Part shown: positions 49,162 to 59,379 of the stretch, one piece after another
Layout of the letters: each line of letters begins with the position of its first letter
How positions within the stretch are numbered: the first letter of the stretch is position 1
Assembly (NCBI RefSeq): GCF_010093535.1
Contig: NW_022985172.1
Coordinates: 675,498-739,497 of the forward strand
Reading direction: 5' to 3'
Origin: Lindgomyces ingoldianus
Taxonomy: Eukaryota > Ascomycota > Dothideomycetes > Pleosporales > Lindgomycetaceae
Length of the DNA stretch: 64,000 nt
Made by a program: the position numbers and the translations under genes
Notes under the pieces: generated by a model
What the model saw: only the letters and a program-made list of their open reading frames with translations
Databases searched by the model: none
What the model was told of the DNA's origin: nothing

Positions 49162-50167
49162 AATGAAGACGGGCATAGAGCGGTAGATATAGCCGTAGTG
49201 CTTAAGTAAAGTGATCTATATTAAACGGGGTCCTGGCACAAAGACGTTCCTCGCATTCTGCCATATGGTATTTCCGAACTGAAGTAGCCCAGTCCTAGGG
49301 TCGCATATCGAGCACCAGGACCACTACATACAGTAGCATTTCGATGAAGTTGCCAAACGATTGCAAGGATCCTACGCGGCCCATGCACTCAGTCATTCAT
49401 GCGGGCCATTCTTAAAGAGAGCATAAATCAGCGACTTGGTCTGAGCTTCAAGTCAAACCCATTGAGCTACCTCGGTCCCAACCTTCCTCATCAGAATCCT
49501 CACTGTCACAGACAAAGTCACTATCCGAAACCAGATCGATCTCACAAAATTTCTAACCTTATAGTAGCAACTTCGACTAGAATCCTCACTCATCGCTCGT
49601 GGAACCGTCGACGGAGTCAAGCCTATAAAAGGACTGAAGCACAACAGTAACATCAGTTCCCTAACTATACGAAAGAAATGGATTTCTAAAGCACTTAGAA
49701 GCTCCTACTTTCCAGAGTTGTCAACAAGCAAAACAATCAAAATTTTCAGCTCAACTTGATACGAATTAACCAGTAGAATTAACTTAATTGACTTGATAGA
49801 TTTTAGAGCTGTATTTAATTGTAAATTGGTTATTTGATTGATAACTAAATGCCAAGGAGATCAGGTGTAGTACATATTACAAAACGTTCATATCCTAGCC
49901 GCATCCTAACATGTGCACGTGTATCACGTGATACCATACCCATACACTGAACTATTCACCAATTAAGACTAGCTCCTTTCTCGTACAGTATACTGAGGCG
50001 CTTAAGCAGCGGCTGCAGTGCTGTTGCAGAGATGCTTAAGGTCCGTACAGACGATATTACTGTATGCAACCCAGCATAGCTCCAGAACGTCTTTCGCTAT
50101 CAATTATTCAATCAAGTCAATCAAAATTCTGAGCGCAGCTTGACTTGATTGAATTGGTAACAAGCCA
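49162..50167. other. Intergenic, repeat-like AT-rich DNA
   Basis: No gene. Two related segments, at about 49733-49775 and 50105-50150, share AATCAAAATT followed by AGC.CARCTTGA, suggesting copies of a short repeat. Confidence 0.4.
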
Positions 50168-50545
50168 TCAAAACAAGCAAAAGCTATCAAGCTTCTTGCT
50201 TGTTGACAAGTCTGCTGCTTTCTTGTAAGCCTCGTCGAGAATGTATGCGGTCATTGCTTGCAAAAGGTTCGTTTCGGCATTGATTACCCCTCCCGATAGT
50301 GAGGTGTAGTGCATATTTTGCATTACTCCAGTGCCACGGGTTACGTATGAAGTTTGGTAGAAGGGTTTAAGATGCCAAAGTACATCCACTAAGCCTATGT
50401 TGATGGTATCTTTCAGACGGTGAAGACTTGATGCTTCAAATTTATCGAATAGAGAGGTAATTTCCGGGTGGGAGAGCATTGCGCGGAGAAGCGCGCGGGA
50501 TAATTGTTGTGCTTCGTAATTCCTCCGAGCGTAAGATCTGATGCA
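50168..50545 (-). pseudogene. Unrecognised gene fragment
   Basis: A minus-strand frame of about 125 codons ends at 50168. It contains AQQLSRALLRAMLSHPEITSLFDKFEASSLHRLKDTINIG and a normal-looking amino-acid mixture, but lacks an obvious start (the first ATG is at 50479) and a recognised domain. It sits in repeat-rich DNA. It could be a small real protein of 103 aa or a fragment of a lost gene. Confidence 0.3.
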
Positions 50546-52483
50546 TTAGAAGGCTAACCGTAGAAGCGTTCGTTTCGCCCCTGAAATAGCCGCTTCGCGT
50601 TCGCTAGCTTAAGGAATGATAACTAAGCTACGATATTCCTTATCAATCTTAAGACTGACATCATTACCGTCGTTGGTGGGTAATATTAGGCAGATTCTCA
50701 TATATGTAGAGCTAGGAAGGAGCAGAGTTGGTATAGTAAAGGAGCCAAGTGGGCTTGCAACAGGATTCCTCTAAAATGCGGATCAAGCACGAGAGCTTTT
50801 TGGGGCTCAATAAAAGGGCATGATTGAGTTGTGCAATGAACCCGGGGATGTCAATCTTATGTGACAGTTGGGAATTGTAAGTGTGAGATTAAGATCCAAG
50901 TGTTGGGTAGCACAGCATCCTAAGCAAGAGGTTGTTGTGGGTGGGGCTGAGGCGTCGAAACGCCTGGAGTACAGCGAGAGACGGCTAATCATAGGATAGG
51001 GTATCCGGGAGCGATAATACTTTTGACGACATTTTGGTTGTCGTTCGAATTGGTCAAGATCATGGCCTCGCCCAATATGGAGCTTACTCGAGGGGTGACG
51101 AAGATGCAGAATAGGCCTGCATGTCACTAAAAAGAGACTTGAGTGTCCATCCCGAAGAATGACAGGCAGGGTCGTACGCCAGTGCACCAGTCCAGAACTT
51201 CTGTTACAGAGATGGGGATGGAGACTGCGATAATATTAAAAGGAATTTCCCGCCGGTACCACCTAGCTAGCTTTGGCTCCATCCATCTCAAGTGGTCGCA
51301 AAGGCCGTCCTGACTCACACCATAAGCCATCAGTAACTGTAGAAATGAGTTTATACAAAATTTATGCATCTAGAATAGGGCTGAAGCCAAGGTCGATATT
51401 CTCCTTCAAATTTGGACCATTCTTGTCGCACGGTTCGAAGATTCCATGGGCGAAACTCAAAGGTGCCGATCCAAGGTAAGAATTTTGAATTGCCCCAGCA
51501 TGAGGGGGTCTGAGACATGTGTAACGTATTGGAAGTGAGGACCGGTTCCACTCGCAGTACCTCATCTCTTGGAACACTATTGTGCAACACCTCGGGAGTA
51601 CGGCTGAAAGGAAATTTGACCTCATACGATTTTCTCGGCTTTATCATGACCCGTGGCAAACTAATGCGTGGAAACTTTGACCAGCTACACTTCAGAGTCG
51701 GAGAAGGAAAGATATGTGTTTGCATTTACGGAGCTTTCCGAGCTCCACCACCTGCTCGTATTCATCTACCACTGCCGCCTACCCTAGTTATATGCTGCAT
51801 ATTTGGCATCACGGTACCTCTCTCACTCTCTCGGGTACATTTGGTCCACAGGCACGCTCCTTTAGCAATTATCTCGGTTCCTCATGATCATAGCGCTCCT
51901 CAAAGCTTCATAACATACAAGGCATATTTCTGCAATCTCGAGGTCCGTAGCAGCTAAGCCAAAATGAGCAGATGATAGATTGTCGCCAACTTTTTGAGGA
52001 AACCCCCAGCACAAGTATTGCTGAACGATATAGTGTGCCAAGGCAATCCTCTGTGGTCCCTGTGGTAGATTGCTAGATTGCCAGAAATGGTAATAAGTTT
52101 TCGGCCTGCGTTGGATGCCCCGCGCTTTGAATAAAGGTGCTTATTAGTATTCCGTAAACCGACTGCCTCTTCGAAGCTCATCAATGCGTAATGGGCGTCG
52201 AGAGCGTATCATCCACAGAAAAACTTAATCAGGATTTCGACCTTACGTGCCCCACTTGGTCTCTTGTAAATCTTCTAGAATAGTTGTGAATAATTTTCTT
52301 CCAAGGGTCTCTGAAGATGGCGTAGAGACCTCCGAACCACATCCTCAGCCAGGGCTTCCAACGAGGCGTAGTACTGTACGATTGGGCGATTTTGAGGCCT
52401 GTACGGGTGAGATTTTGTGTACGTTCGTATGACAGGGAGGAGGAGAGGTAGGTGTACGTATCGTAACTGTTACAGCTCACGTG
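50546..52483. other. No gene recognised
   Basis: Several frames of 60-146 codons on both strands, none with recognisable domains or mutually consistent splice joins. Minus-strand frames at 51127-51369, 51351-51725, 51954-52184 and 52229-52480 have fairly protein-like composition and could be debris of one gene, but I cannot join them. Confidence 0.3.
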
Positions 52484-52875
52484 ATCTGTACAAGTAGTAC
52501 AATTTAATTAAAGTACGCTGTACTCTAGTTAAAACAGCTAAGACTATAGGTCTCTAGAGACGCAAGATTAAGGTCTAATTAACTATAAAATAACTAGTTC
52601 TCCCTAGTAACAAGAGCAGATAGGACTAGATAAGGCCTGTAAGGCAGCAAGAGGCGTAGTGTAAGGGGTATTAATTAGGAAGCACAGGTTACAGAGAGGG
52701 AATGCAGGATAGGGGGTAACAAGAGTAAACCTTAGGGTTAGAGGTAGAGGTACAGAGGCCGAGGAGCCTATATACCCCGTGCCAAGCCTAGAGTACTTAG
52801 GGGTTGGATAGCTGTAACATAACTGTGTATACAAACTTCCTAAAAGGGTAATACAATCTGTACTACGTACTGTAC
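52484..52875. repeat. Possible MITE-like element
   Basis: About 390 bp of TA-rich DNA. GTACAAGTAGTACA lies at its left end and the related inverted TGTACTACGTACTGTAC at its right end. No coding sequence. No target duplication could be fixed. Confidence 0.35.
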
Positions 52876-52876
52876 C

Positions 52877-52989
52877 TAGGGCATCATTAAACGTACGGTA
52901 CGGCTCACGAACTCGGTATGTTCGTACTGAACACGTGACCGTTACGGTTCACTTTGTACGGACCGTAGTACGGCCCGTTGGAAGCCCTG
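52877..52989. repeat. Possible hAT-type MITE, 113 bp
   Basis: The ends TAGGGCATCATTAAACGTACGG and (reverse complement) CAGGGCTTCCAACGGGCCGTAC resemble the YAGGG ends of hAT elements. The interior is rich in GTACGG inverted words and a CACGTGAC. The 8-bp flanks do not match, so insertion is not proven. Confidence 0.4.
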
Positions 52990-53463
52990 TCCTCAGCAGG
53001 CGCCTTGCAAATTCTATCGAGCCTGAACTAATCCCAGAGAAGCCTTAAGAAATCAACAAGTCAGCAGTAGACTATTGACTGCACTCAATGACTACTCATA
53101 TTCTATTGGCTCCATTATTAGAGAATCTCTGATCTCTTACTTCGAGGATAGGCCTATTTACGCAGTACTTAACTTTGCCGTCGCTATTCAAAAGTTTATT
53201 CAACACATAGGGCGATACTCCTCTCGGCAGGTCCAGTGAGCAAGCCACTACTTACATACTACTTTAAGCTCTCTCTTATCAGTGGCCCCTTACTACGACT
53301 AGTCTAAAAATCTTGGTTCGTAACTATTCTGAACTTCATTATCAAGGCTTAACCAACTTAATCCAACTCATCCATCCCACCAAGGAGGTCAAAGATCTTT
53401 AGGAAGTTCCTAACCAGGCGAGAGAGAAACTCCAATTTTTTCCGATATCCGAGGGCTTCGACC

Positions 53464-53690
53464 TCACATCCTCAAGTGGCTGTTGAAAGTCTCGTCGAAC
53501 CGGTCAAGGGGAGGGAACTCTAGAAATTGTTTAGCAAGGCTTGCGGTCGGATACGCTGAATCCAGTGATGCCTGGTCGGCGAAATCGCAGTAATAAAAGC
53601 ATATTATGGACTTCAGTTCTTTGGGTGGTGGCCTTAGATCGTCGATTAAACTCGTTACTAAAACAGACATTCTTGATTCGGGATTTTATA
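53464..53690 (-). pseudogene. Fragment of a NACHT-type NTPase gene
   Basis: About 70 codons: SVLVTSLIDDLRP...KSIICFYYCDFADQASLDSAYPTASLAKQFLEF. This resembles the stretch from just after the Walker A lysine to the Walker B region in fungal NACHT/ankyrin (STAND) proteins, where ...VSSLIDHL and YFFCDYAD are common. The P-loop glycine/lysine part is not readable upstream and the frame ends soon after, so it is a remnant. Full-length relatives act in allorecognition and immunity-like responses. Confidence 0.5.
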
Positions 53691-53974
53691 GGAGTACAAG
53701 AAATTAGAAGCGGGAGATGAAACTAAAGTTTGAAGGCAGTTTGTCAATTTGATTTCGTAGCACCGTACAGCTTCTATGATATATGCAGGGTCAACCTATT
53801 CTTGATCCTTTTCTGGCGCAATCGAAAGCTGGATTAGTAACCATCGAAGTTGTGAAGCTAGGAGGAGCACCAGAGGCATGAGGAACTGGATTGATTGCTA
53901 GAGGAGTGTACCTAGGGTCTATATATATGTAAGAAAAGGGGTAAGTTTTGGCAACATGAGATCATCGTGTGAGC

Positions 53975-54022
53975 AGGTGACTATCCTGTGAGCCATGCGT
54001 GAGAGCCATGTGTGACTACGGC
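53975..54022. repeat. Extra copy of the fold-back terminal motif
   Basis: GTGACTATCCTGTGAGCCATGCGTG here matches the right terminus at 55226-55250 in direct orientation, including a second GCCATGTGTGACTAC just after. It suggests a related neighbouring or nested copy. Confidence 0.55.
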
Positions 54023-54264
54023 ATACAGAAAGGCTTCTGTATTCATATACGAGCAATTGATTCAGGCACTAACATTCATAAGTACAGGGTTCATTGCCTA
54101 ATTTCGAAATCATCTAACCTAGAGTCATCCTGGCTCGAACAAGCAAGTCCTTTGCTTGATAACAGGATTTTAAATGTCGAGGCAATGATCAGAAAATGCT
54201 TGGAGAAGCGGTTCATAATTGCGGAAATGGCTTTGGTGGATACAAAACTGAGGTAATGTGTTTG

Positions 54265-55256
54265 CAGTAGTCACGCATGGTTCACACTATAGTCACATGC
54301 GTCGTCACCATGGTCGTATTCATCTCACGATGGTCTCATGTTACCAGGACTTACCCACTTATTTCGCATATATATAGACTCCTACGAGCACTCCTCTAGA
54401 AATCAATGCAGTTCAGTTTCTCTCATCTCTGTACCCCCACAAGCTTCACAGTTATGCGCCCGTCAACCGCTTGCTAGTCAATCGAGCTGTTTTCAAACCT
54501 ATACCAGGGGGAGAGCTCCTTTGACATCCTACGTACGATTGTGACCTCTTTGTCACGCCCGAACACCTCAAAGTCGCTCTTTTGCAGCACTTTAGGTATC
54601 TTTCAAGACCAATCGGTCACCAATCTTGACCTCGTGGTCCAGAGAGGCGACTCAGTCTCTACTTTATCAGTCGCATCAATCGCAACCTCTACAATCTCCT
54701 GGGTGCGCTACCAGAGCTCTCAGTCGAGTACCTCAAGGACAAACCTGCCCACCACAAGGACAAACTCGTCCACCATTTGCAGTTAATTACGACTATCCAT
54801 AGACATAATTGTGACAACCGTCGACGAATCATGCCATCAACATGACAGATTCTACCGACTTGCTAGTCTCAAAGACTACGATTATACTCAATACAACTAA
54901 TAACTAGTTCAACTAGTTCGTCTCCTAGTCTCTTCACCTCAGCTATTGTGAGGTCTAGATTGCAGTATTCCCAGACAAACAGATGCTCCGCGGTCAACTT
55001 CTAGAGGTAGATCCAGTTGTCCCAGTCATTAGTTGACTTGAGTATAGTCGTAGTCTTTGAGACTAGCAAATTGGTAGAATCTGTCATGTTGATGACGTGA
55101 TTGGTCGACGGTTGTGACAATTATGCCTATGGATAGTCGTAATTGACTGCAAATGGTGGACGAGTTTGTCCTTGTGGTGGGGAGGTTTGTCCTTGAGATG
55201 CATACGACCATGGTGACGACGCATGCGACTATCGTGTGAGCCATGCGTGACTACTG
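54265..55256. mobile_element. Fold-back (long inverted repeat) element, about 1 kb
   Basis: The ends are inverted copies beginning CAGTAGTCACGCATGG. The match continues inward as the left arm, 54265-54327 plus 54732-54906, and the right arm, 55256-55022. Identity is high (a few per cent differences). The left arm carries about 405 bp (54328-54731) absent from the right arm. A 110-150 bp spacer (about 54907-55021) separates the arms. The left arm and its extra segment read on the plus strand as protein-like pieces (FVTPEHLKVALLQHF; LYNLLGALPELSVEYLKDK), perhaps a captured host-gene fragment. No target duplication was found. Confidence 0.7.
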
Positions 55257-56091
55257 AAAACATAATGCGTCTCCGGCGAACTTGTCCACAAGTTTTTTTC
55301 GAGACTTTCATAATTCGCTTACAATCTTGCAGAGAAATTCGCAGCAATATGTCTGGAAGAAAAGCACCTCAGAAGTAGCACCTCATACAGGAGTTCTAGG
55401 TGAGAGGACTCTCTGGACTGCTATATCAATAGGATTCGCCTTTATGGAAGATGACCTGAATGCTTCCCTAGACTAGACACATTATCAGCCCATAGGCGTT
55501 CGAAAAACACATATAGCGCTTTCCCCGTACTCTCCAATTCTATTTACCAGGGAAGAGATCTTTTCCTGCATTGCAAATGTTTGGCTACCTTGAGCTTGCT
55601 TTTCTGAGTCGCACTCGCATCAGAGAATAGGCTTTCTAGCGTTGCACCTTCAAATTCCCGTGCCCCTTTCTGATGATAGACCCTCAAGGAACTTGTTCCC
55701 CGCGGCCTCCTAAGGCTGGGCTGGAAATGGTAGTCTCGTTCAAATCGCGCTCATCCCGGTGGATTTAAAAACATACTGGTATCAGGAGAAGCATTTAGTT
55801 TTCCACAGGAAGGTGAAGAGCAACCTTCACAGGTCGCTGATAGTTACGAGGAAGCGATCTGATTATCTAGCAAGAAAGAGTACGTTGTTAAGTCCACCTT
55901 ATGGGCATCCCTCATAAGGCCGAGATTATTGCCTCAGTTTGCAATATCATGTGCAAGCCTCATAAATCCTTTACTAAAAGTGAACCTAGCAGTAAACACA
56001 ACCACCTAGATGCTCGCATGCAGATCTACAATCTTTAATAGCTAGGTCACTCTTGTAGAATTTGATACCAGTATGCACCAGCGACAGGGCC
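55257..56091. other. Intergenic, nothing convincing
   Basis: About 830 bp between the fold-back element and the 3' end of the reductase gene, with only short frames. Confidence 0.35.
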
Positions 56092-57047
56092 TCAGGGCTT
56101 TATGTGCTTTGTGAACTCAGCCCTGATTTGATTCCACTCTGTCTCATTCTCACTCTGTTTTGCCCACTGGCGCACTTTATCAATGCCAGCCAGATCCTCC
56201 CCCATATGCTGAGTGGATGTCGTCCCATTTAACACTACGATATCAAGATCCATAACCAGAGCGTAGAGTGCAATAGCTTTATTAACTTTCGCCGACTCCC
56301 CTAGGGTGTTCACAGGCTGCGATCTCAGTAGCTTCGGATTTCCCGTCAAGGTCCAGAATGACTGATACATGATGTCATGCTCCAAGCAGAAGGAGCGAAG
56401 CGGTACGTCATATGAAGTAGCCTGATAGAACCTGTTTTGCACTACAGAGGGCTTGACATTGGAGTGTTCGTAAATGGCTTCGAGAATGGGTAATGTGACG
56501 TTGGATACTCCAAGAGCCCCTACCTTGTTGGGAACATAGGCTTCGAGGGTCTTCCAAGCCTGAAGGGTTTCCTCTATCGTAGGAAGAGGGGAGTGGAGGA
56601 GAAGACAGTTGATGAAGGAGTCTTCTTCCGAGCCCTCCTTGTGGCGTAAATTATTGAGCGATGAAGTAACGGAAGCCCTGATTTGGGTTTCCAATGGGTC
56701 TAGAGGGCAATATGGCATGTTGTTTACATCCTGGCCCATGGGGGCGGTATATTTAGTTTGCACCTGTCGCCTATTAATCGTATAACAAGGCAAAATTCGG
56801 TTAGATTTACATATATATCCTCTCTCTTAACAATCCCCTCCTCATAAGCTTCGCGTAGCGCCTGCCCAACCAGATTCTCCTGATAATGTCTCGGCTGGGC
56901 TGCAGTATCAACACTTCGGAAACCGGCAACGAGGGCCTGCTTCACTAGTCTCGTAGTGTGATCCTTCTTCCAAGCTGTCCCATAGATGAACAAAGACTTC
57001 GTATGTTTAGAAATCAGCCTTGAGGATGCCGCGGTTGAAGACGCCAT
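56092..57047 (-). CDS. Aldo/keto reductase
   Basis: Exons 57047-56811 and 56763-56092 (minus), 47-nt intron, give 302 aa, the normal AKR size. The AKR catalytic tetrad is visible: Asp and Tyr in SVDTAAQPRHYQENLVG, Lys in EDIYVQTKYT (formed across the intron) and His in INCLLLHSPLPT. GALGVSNVTL and VVQNRFYQ follow, then the NADPH-binding end with LNGTTSTQHMGEDL. The TIM-barrel enzyme reduces aldehydes or ketones with NADPH; the substrate is unknown. The closest general type is the fungal GCY/2,5-diketo-gluconate reductase-like group. Divergent from riboflavin kinase with 421 bp between starts. Confidence 0.88.
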
Positions 57048-57468
57048 TGTTCGATTGGTTGATAATTAGGAGCCAATGCACCATGCACGACGTATAGTAG
57101 CCAGCGGGAGCTCGCTAGGGGAACTCGACCCGGAAGAAGCACAAAGGTTCTGCCAGGGGTATCCCTATGCATGAGCTTCATCAAAAGTGCAGTGACAGCG
57201 TGAATTGCATGATGATCTGTGCCTGTGCAGGTTGACAAAGTAGTGACGTCTGGCAGAAAACGGGGCCGCTTAATAATAACTACTGTTCACCGCCTCTGCC
57301 CCACTAACCAGATGAGCACGAGCTTCCGCCGGAATTCCGACCCTACCTTGGAAAGTGCTGGAAGTCATGGAAGCCTAACTCGAAGTGCAACACCAAAGTT
57401 ATCATCGCTAATACAAGAGCGCATCCATCCGCGGAACTCCCCCAGACGCCTCGTCCAACTTCCCCAGA
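57048..57468. promoter_or_regulatory. Divergent promoter region, reductase / riboflavin kinase
   Basis: 421 bp between the two start codons; must hold both promoters. No specific site is claimed. Confidence 0.45.
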
Positions 57469-58440
57469 ATGGCCCGCCCCAATGGACCCCGCGATCCAAT
57501 TGCCGGCCCTGATACCCCGCAATCACCGTTTCCGCTTAAGTTACGAGGGCCAGTCATTAAAGGTTTTGGAAGAGGAAGCAAAGAGGTATGAAACTTCAAG
57601 TTACGTACATCCTTGTGTCGTCTATTCAAGAACACATGGCATTCTCTTATCTTCCTTGCTATTCTGAAATGCCAGACTACGTGTCAATTCACCGCCATTG
57701 GTGCCCGCAAAACCCAGCTTTCCTCCCATGCTGCATTTGCATTCTTGATACACGATGCAATAGCTGACGTCCAATACGCCTAGTAGCTCGGCATTCCAAC
57801 TGCCAACATACCCATCACGGGTCTTAACATAGGTGGCCATGAAAACCTCTCCTCTGGGATCTACTACGGCTTCGCCTCGCTTGACAAATCCACTATTACG
57901 CAGAACACGTCCGCTTCAACCGACACTTCACTTCCCACACGCTCCTCCAACCATGCAGTCGCAGACCTCGAACCCCCTTCCTCTACCCCCTCCAGTGCCG
58001 CTCCATCCCGGCCTCTAACCCCCTCCCAGGACGCGGTCCAAAAGCCCCCGAGAGTCTACCCAACCGTGTTAAGCATAGGCTACAATCCCTACTACAAAAA
58101 CACGCACAGATCCATAGAAATACACCTCTTGCATACCTTCAGCGCCGACTTCTACGGCGCCACACTCTCGCTGGTAATCCTCGGCTTCATTAGACCGGAA
58201 TACGACTATGTGAGTAAAGACGCATTAGTCGAGGACATTCGACAGGACATCCGGGTTGCTCGGCGAAGTTTAGAAAGGCCTGCGTATGAAACATGGAGGG
58301 AGGATACGTGGTTATTAGGCGGTGAAGCCGGGGGTGAGGAGGCTAGGTCGAATGGAGACGTCACGGGCATGAGCACGGGCGGGGCAAAGGCGAAAGAGGT
58401 TGGACAGACGGATGGAGTGGGGAAGTGCGAGATGGAATGA
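57469..58440 (+). CDS. FMN1: Riboflavin kinase
   Basis: Exons 57469-57585 and 57787-58440 give 256 aa. The 201-nt intron joins FGRGSKE to [10 protein letters not shown], rebuilding the flavokinase motif G-R-G-S-K-x-L-G-x-P-T-A-N with the ATP/Mg-binding Thr/Asn. Further family blocks: [52 protein letters not shown] (with the catalytic Glu region) and [10 protein letters not shown]. It phosphorylates riboflavin to FMN. A Ser/Thr/Pro insert of about 50 residues (about 70-120) lies between the first and second beta-strand blocks, as in many filamentous fungi. The C-terminus carries a Gly/Glu-rich extension. Gene symbol by function, after yeast. Confidence 0.9.
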
Positions 58441-59379
58441 ATTTTTGCGTGAATTAAATCATTGTGCGTGAATTCTTTGTGGTAAAGTGTTCAGGGGCTG
58501 TTGGCGCGAAGGAAGCTGAAGGTTGAGGCGGAGGGCGGCACAATCCGACGGTCGGGAGAATTCGGAAGGAGCTGAACGACGAGGCTGAGGCACACCCCCC
58601 AATAGCCATGATCACAAACACAATGTTGGAACGCACATACGATCTCCCTTGAGTGTCACCTTCCACGTGAAACGCAAGATGGGTAGACTTAACATCACGT
58701 GCAATGGATCAACCTACTAAGACAAACTTCAAGATTCAGATGCAATAAACATATTGTGACTAGTCGCATAAATCCTTATGTTCGCCAGACCATCCCATTA
58801 CACCCCAAACACCCACCCCATTACCCCATTACCCCAAAATAAGCCATTCAATCGGTATGCTATCGTCTGTAAAGTACTCTGTAGCCATAGGTGCTTCTGA
58901 TGTAGAAAGAAATCCTAGAGTATGCCTATCATCCATCCACGATCACTCTAGGATATGGTTAAGCTCAATCACAGCGTACAAGTACAACTGCTTGCCGCTC
59001 TCCTATTTTCCATCACCGCGCTGAGAAGTAAAAGGAGAAATGAAAGCAACCAGATGCCGCCTAGGTGCTGCCTTGCTGCAGTCTTGGAAGAAAGAAAAGA
59101 AACGACGAAATCAAATAAAACCCATATATGCAAATGCAAATGATCCAACCACTGAAAAGAAAATTTTTATGCGTTTCCAACGTCAGCTCATCTCTGCAGT
59201 CTCATGGTGTAAATCTTCGTTCAACCGAGATCCGTTTAAATAAATGCAATGCACAATCGTAGGAAATAAAGATGACAGAAAATTGGGTGTCCGAGATAGG
59301 ACAGGGAGAGTTCGAGGGGATTCATAGGCCGAGGTAGAAAGTGGCTGTGGCCGTTAGAGGTGTTTAGCGGCCTGACGTC
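58441..59379. other. Intergenic between convergent genes
   Basis: About 940 bp holding two 3' ends. A C-rich stretch with repeated ACCCCATTACCCC words lies at about 58797-58845. No gene recognised. Confidence 0.4.

Noticed and set aside
51127..52480. Several protein-like minus-strand frames
   Set aside because: I could not join them with credible splice sites or match a family, so no gene was called.
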